Positions 59,587-64,000 of a DNA stretch of 64,000 nucleotides are shown piece by piece. The notes beneath the pieces were generated by a model. That model worked only from the letters and a program-made list of their open reading frames with translations, had not been told where the DNA came from and made no database searches. The position numbers and the translations under genes are program-made. The first letter of the stretch is position 1. Each line of letters opens with the position of its first letter. Origin of the DNA: Forficula auricularia (taxonomy: Eukaryota > Arthropoda > Insecta > Dermaptera > Forficulidae); assembly GCA_024734495.1 (NCBI GenBank), contig JALMQS010000681.1, positions 6,047,542 through 6,111,541 of the forward strand, written 5' to 3'.

Positions 59587-61151
59587 CACCACCATCTCCA
59601 CTCATGGACAAGGATTCTTTTTTTATGATTCGGCTTTTTTTTTACGCTCTTTCGTGTCTCTCGTCCCTAACTCTTTTCTATCTCAGCCTTTCTTCCTTAA
59701 GTTTTTATTATTATTATTTTCCCCCACTTTCTCGTTATATATTAGATGATTAATAGCTTTTTCATTTTATTTCTAAGATCAACATCTTATTAGAAATTAT
59801 TTCTTTCCTCCCTTGTTATTTATATATACCTATTTTTATTCAATATCCTCTAGCTTATTTATTTATTTGTTTTTTCTATTTTGACTTGTGTTAAAATTTT
59901 CTAACGATTATAGATAAAGTGATCAAAACGTCATTTTAGTTTTAATGTGTATGTTAGTTTATTAATATAAAATAACCGGCGTACCGAGCGTTGCTTGCTA
60001 ATTTTTTGCTTTATTGAAACCGATACACTAATTTTATTTTTAAGATACAAAGGTTAATTTTTATTTGCAGCTATAATTAAATAAAATTTAATATGCTATA
60101 TAAGTATATACAGATATTCTTCGTTGACCCTTTTAAGCCCTGAAGAGGGCTGGGGCTCCTCTAAATCGTTGGGTTTTTAAGAGAATGAAAATAATGTTTT
60201 AATAAATTTTTATTCTGAATTTGTAGTTTGGTACATTCTTTTTTTGGCTCCCTTTGCGTCAATTCATTATTGAGTTCCTTCTACATCCCCGTATTTAATA
60301 GAAAATACCACTAATTAATTAAATTTCCTAATTTTAATATAAAATAATATTTGTAATGAACTATTTTATTTTTATTAGTGAGTTTTATAATTATTTAATT
60401 AATATCTATCTAGGTTTTTCGCTTTACTTTTTTCTAGAAAAAATCTTTCGGAAGGGTTTAAAAATTGTTTTTCGCTATAATTCCATAATATTTTGATTTT
60501 AAATTCATTTTTGTTAATGTCCTCGGACAATTTGCCATTTAGCATAATCAATTTTTCGTGGGACTTTTATTGCTTGTGTTTATTGTAAGAATCAGGTTAT
60601 AGAAGATATTATCCCACCAAAGCTTCATTAAGAATATTATTCTGCTTTTGAAATTGTTTTAAGAACATAATTAACTTTTCATTAATATTTACTCTGGTGC
60701 TAATATTTTTTTTTTTTACTTCACTGTAATTTTTATCAAAACGATTTTATTCTTTATAAACTTTGAAAAAATGCTAAGTTCAAAACTCATTAAATTTGAT
60801 TGATAGTGGCTAATCATTATTTATTATGTAGTAAAACCTTTATTCTACACCCCCGGATGCGTCTAACAATTTCTCTAGAAAAATATAATATAAAAGAAAT
60901 GATTATCAAATATCTCTGATCTTCTATATAAATATAATCTTTTCATTTTCTATTTTGATTACGTTTGAAGCTGTGGTGTTGAATTTCTCTCTTTTCTGGG
61001 GGGGCGAATTTTCCCCCTCCCCTGCCTTCCCCCCCCACCCCACTGCTAGTATAAAGAAGTGTCAGGTTGATAAAGAGGGTGTCAGGTGGTGTGTGTGTGG
61101 AGGTGTTAATGCACCCCTAGTGACTGACTGAATGTTTGTTCTCTTTTGCAG
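59167..61151. other. Non-coding stretch upstream of the exon
   Basis: Contains a G/C homopolymer pair near 59280-59302, a CTA/CCA triplet tract at about 59540-59600, and the second ACCGAGCG-type repeat (about 59972-60440). The 174-codon frame at 59229-59753 is made of simple-sequence Pro/Ser/Leu runs and is not accepted as a gene. From 61060 the sequence leads into the splice acceptor. Confidence 0.45.
59972..60440 (+). repeat. Dispersed repeat, ACCGAGCG type, copy 2
   Basis: Starts CGTACCGAGCGTTGCTTGC and follows 53211-53725 in order but with strong divergence. The 3' end is unclear. Confidence 0.4.
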
Positions 61152-61577
61152 AACGCCGTCAAAATGCAGAAGCAGCAGCCAGCGGCGGCGAAGACGGCGA
61201 AAGGAAGCAACAAGATTCTCGCGGCTGTAACACTTGGAGAGTCCCCGACCCCGAAAACGACCCCTGCCACCCCCGCGACCACCACCCCCTTGAAAGACTC
61301 GGCCATCGCCCCCGCTACGGCGCCACCCCCGACGCAGCAGCTGCCCCCATTGCCACCTCCACCCCCAGTCCCAGTTCCACCCCCGCCGCCCGTTCAAGCC
61401 GCAACCGTCGTTGTGTCCGTGACTGCTGCAGCGCCGCAACAACAGCAGCAACAACCGACAACCACCCCCGCAACAGGGACACCACCGACGACAACCATCA
61501 ACCACCACCATCATCACCATCATTTCCATCACGGTGCAGTTCTGCAACATTTGAATCCGAGCCCCACAGCTGCTACG
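61152..61577 (+). CDS. Coding exon, Pro/Thr/Gln/His-rich protein (gene unknown)
   Basis: The exon is preceded by TTTGTTCTCTTTTGCAG and followed by GTGAGT at 61578-61583, giving 426 bp, exactly 142 codons, phase 0 at both ends. It is far richer in G+C than anything nearby. The first in-frame ATG, at 61164 (context CAAAATG), gives MQKQQPAAAKTAKGSNK and so on; because the frame is open to the acceptor, it may instead be an internal exon. Composition by region: Ala/Lys-rich start, Thr/Pro repeats, two polyproline blocks, Ala/Val stretch, six Gln, Thr/Pro, then seven His and HFHH, then Ala-Val-Leu-Gln-His-Leu-Asn-Pro. No folded domain, signal peptide or membrane segment is visible. Such disordered N-terminal regions are common in developmental regulators and RNA-binding proteins, but no family can be named. 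No other exon of this gene was identified in the window. Confidence 0.65.
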
Positions 61578-62512
61578 GTGAGTACTCCAACCAATAAGTG
61601 TCCCACTCTCAGGGGTTTCTCGTCCTCATGGGATTGCCAAACTGGCCCATCCGTCCTTCATCTTTTAACCTCCGTTCTATCACTAACAGGTCCTAAAGAA
61701 ATTTCCAGCAAACTAAGCCTGCATTCTCTCGAGGCGTTCCTTAAACCTTAACACTAGCTAATTGATAAAATTCTGTTTTACCAAGAGTAGCAGAGTTGAT
61801 TCAGTTGTATTCACCCTCATATTAAGTTAATGTTTAACAAAAGCGTCTTTTGGATCTCCTCCTCTTGCGAATGAGAATGTAGGGTGGGCGGTTGTCAAGA
61901 GTGATTTTGCTTGTGTTTAAAATTTTTGTTTTCATATATTTTTTTTTTTTTTTATTTAGAAATAATTGGCATTTGCTTGTTCTACTTTTTGAGGTGAAAA
62001 GAAACCCTCCTCTCCCCCACTAAGGCTTTCCTATATTAACAACAAATGAACAACTCGGCAGATGTTTCTGAATCTTCCTTATTATTTTCAATTAAAATTA
62101 TCCCAGTTCAAAAGAAACAACAACAACAACAAAGTTTAATTTGAAAAGATTTATTTTTCTATAAGCAATCCAATTAGCCATGGAGTAGTGGAGTTTGTGT
62201 TTTTATTGGGTGATTAGCAGGCAAGAAGTGCCTGCCTGCCCCCTGGTGGCGTCACATGATAACAACACTCACCCACCCACCCATCCACCCACTTACCACC
62301 TTCTTTCTCTCTTAACGAGATCGTCTCCATCGCGTCGCTTCTTCTTCCTCTTCTTCTACTTCTTTTACTTCTTATTCCTCTTCCTCTTTACCATCTCCTT
62401 CCCCCCTGCCACCCAACCAACCCCCTTGTCCCCTCTCTACACCTCTACACCCAGCTCCCTACTCCCACATCCTTCAACCCTCTTTTGTTTCTATTAAAAG
62501 GCCAACATAATA
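61578..62512. other. Start of the downstream intron
   Basis: After the donor the frame stays open to 61751, so intron retention would add about 57 residues and a stop. A family A terminus (CTGTTTTACCAAGAGTAGC) lies at 61772-61806. Simple CCCA and CTT tracts occur at 62260-62290 and 62337-62400. No second exon was found. Confidence 0.5.
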
Positions 62513-62599
62513 TAAGGTGATTTCTATTTTTGCCAAGAGTACAGAGTTGTTGATTCATAAAGAGAAATCAATGAGTTTAATCCCTGTTTGATGCTTATG

Positions 62600-63218
62600 T
62601 TGCAGTTAAAACCCGTTTTTAGTAACAACAGGTTCTTACTAGTTATAACGCGTTTCACTGAATACCTTTGTGGCAACTAGAATTTACTGATGTTGGTTGA
62701 GTTTGGTTCAAAGGTCTAAAACAGTGTTCCGCAAACTTTTTGTGTTCAAGATACACCTTCCAAATCAAAAAATTTTAAAGGTACACCAAAGAAAAAACCA
62801 ATGTTTATTTAATATTTAGTTATTATTAAAATCAATATAATATGAAAATATGTTTAATGAGAAATGTGAGCCTGCTTAACTGAGCACAGGCGATCAAAAT
62901 TTGGAGCAATCGTTGATAAGGCTGCTCTCATCTTTTGCTGCTCGCATAACTCTCAACTATGTGTAGGTGCATTATCATAAAACTTCACCTTTTCCGCGGC
63001 ACACCAACTAATGACCGCGACACACACTTTGCGGAACACTGGTCTAGAATCTCCATTTATGACCTTCCGCCTCATTTTGAAAATAAACATAAAAAATGAG
63101 ATGGAAGGTCAAAAATGAAGATTCTAGACCTTTGAACCAAACTCAACTAACATCAGTAAACTCTAGTTGCCCCAAAGGTATTCAGTGAAACGCGTTAAAA
63201 ACGGGTTTTTACTGCAAC
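62600..63218. mobile_element. Inner fold-back element, middle of three nested
   Basis: Arms TGCAGTTAAAACCCGTTTTT, AACGCGTTTCACTGAATACC and TTTGGTTCAAAGGTCTA on the left, inverse on the right to 63218. Its centre is a separate hairpin (63044-63129). A hAT-type MITE interrupts the left arm at 62722. Confidence 0.7.
62722..63041. mobile_element. hAT-type MITE, full form, copy 3, innermost of three nested
   Basis: Termini CAGTGTTCCGCAAAC and inverse. Flanking 8-mers GTCTAAAA and GTCTAGAA differ at one base. The interior matches 25730-26046 with small indels. Confidence 0.85.
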
Positions 63219-63534
63219 ACTTATACCATATAGATAGATAATATGATTCTATAATTTATTTATTAGAGACACTAGTTTCGAACTTCGAAGGTTTGGCCTT
63301 TCTCATTATATTAATTATAAATATTTTATCTGTTATTTCTCATGAGGTCAATGATTTTTACCTGTGATTGCATATAGATAAATTCGTTTTGTTGCTATAG
63401 CAAGATAGATTGAAGCTTGCTATAACAACAAAACGAATTTATTTATGTTCAATCACAGGTAAAAATCATTGACCCCATGAGAGGTAACAGAGAAAATATT
63501 TATATAATTATAAAGTAAATAAAATATATAAGGG

Positions 63535-63572
63535 CTGATGATTCGGAAAGTCAAACGTTCGAAACTATAGTC
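63535..63572 (+). ncRNA. Hammerhead-ribozyme-like motif, weak helix II
   Basis: CTGATGA at 63535-63541, TTCG, then GAAAG...CGTTC which pairs with one mismatch, GAAA at 63561-63564, CTATAG, TC. Both core boxes are intact, but helix II carries an insertion. The minus-strand partner near 63270-63312 keeps GAAAC but has lost CTGATGA. Confidence 0.3.
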
Positions 63573-63700
63573 TCGAACAAAGAAATTATAGAATCATATA
63601 TATCTATATATGCATCAGAGGATAAGCTCATTGATTTCTCTTTATGAATCAACAACTCTGTAGTACTCTTGTCAAAAAAATCTTTTCATTTCTTGCCCTC

Positions 63701-64000
63701 AGGTCTATATAACCTATACACCCAGATCCCTACTCCTACTTCCTTCCACCTTTCTATTAAAATGCCATAATCAACTGAATCGATCGTTGTCGATCCTTTT
63801 TTTTTACTTTATTCTATCAATTGAAATCATTTCAAGATTTTTTTCTCCTTTGCGGTGAGATAATTTCTCTAATCTAATGGAATATTCTCGACCCTATGGT
63901 TTGTGCATGATCACCTGGGTATTTTAGTAAAACTAATATCCCAGAGCCGCCACTTAATCAAACAAATAATAACAAAATATCAATATGATATCTTTACTAA
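63701..64000. other. Non-coding end of window
   Basis: Near 63718 the text CACCCAGATCCCTACTCC repeats part of 62447-62466 in slightly changed form. Nothing else recognised. Confidence 0.35.

Larger units (their letters stand above)
62513..63700. mobile_element. Fold-back element, family A, outermost of three nested
   Basis: Left end TTTTTGCCAAGAGTACAGAG and TGATTCATAAAGAGAAATC, right inverse ending AGTACTCTTGTCAAAAAA near 63680. The right part contains the paired block around 63352-63475 (AAATTCGTTTTGTTGCTATA and inverse) and a hammerhead-like motif at 63535-63572. A second fold-back (62600-63218) fills the left half. Confidence 0.65.

Noticed and set aside
59229..59753. 174-codon open frame on the plus strand
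   Set aside because: It is built from homopolymer and triplet repeats (Pro, Ser, Leu runs), has no domain or splice context, and overlaps another frame.
61062..61550. 162-codon minus-strand frame across the exon
   Set aside because: It is the antisense of the Pro/Thr/His-rich exon; GC-rich low-complexity DNA is open in several frames. Splice signals support the plus strand.
61136..61597. Alternative plus-strand frame across the exon
   Set aside because: It does not fit the acceptor and donor phase and would cross both splice sites.

Overview
This is an AT-rich eukaryotic window that looks like arthropod, probably insect, nuclear DNA. It contains no bacterial-type operon. The only well-supported protein-coding sequence is one GC-rich exon at 61152-61577 on the + strand, with a polypyrimidine tract and AG before it and GTGAGT after it. 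The rest reads as a very large intron or gene-distal flank loaded with short DNA transposons and fold-back repeats. The species cannot be fixed from sequence alone. An insect, possibly a hemipteran, fits the MITE content, the 5S-like remnant (which matches the insect 5S pattern) and a residual Tc1/IS630-type transposase start, but this is inference.

Layout. 1-1001: a PIF/Harbinger-type hairpin MITE, a tRNA-like repeat fragment and a GC-rich TA-flanked fold-back. 1002-9497: unique AT-rich DNA. 9500-10000: the first member of 'family A', a fold-back with hammerhead-like motifs. 11586-17327: a run of MITEs, including one cutting a tRNA-like sequence. 14130-15215 and 20918-21662 are diverged paralogues, each split by a different MITE. 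22999-27357: a tRNA-like fold-back, hAT-type MITEs (one nested inside another MITE) and a tandem duplication. 29321-41139: fold-backs, a twice-present TTAA-bounded element, a long near-perfect palindrome, and a 5'-truncated non-LTR retrotransposon tail with target-site duplications. 42319-54523: more MITEs (two of them nested pairs) and GC-rich dispersed repeats. 55850-59166: three fold-backs with hammerhead-like motifs and a 5S rRNA pseudogene. 61152-61577: the exon. 62513-63700: a three-level nest of elements.

The most interesting signal is that several unrelated-looking fold-back families carry the same small arrangement: a CTGANGA-like box, a short helix whose two strands differ but compensate between families, a GAAA box, then a short palindrome. 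That is the layout of a minimal hammerhead ribozyme of the kind known from Penelope-like elements and retrozymes. The best single copy is on the minus strand at 58773-58826. Most copies carry a core change or an extra base beside helix II, so activity is unproven.

The exon encodes a low-complexity Pro/Thr/Gln/His-rich segment. No recognisable domain is present, so the gene is not named.
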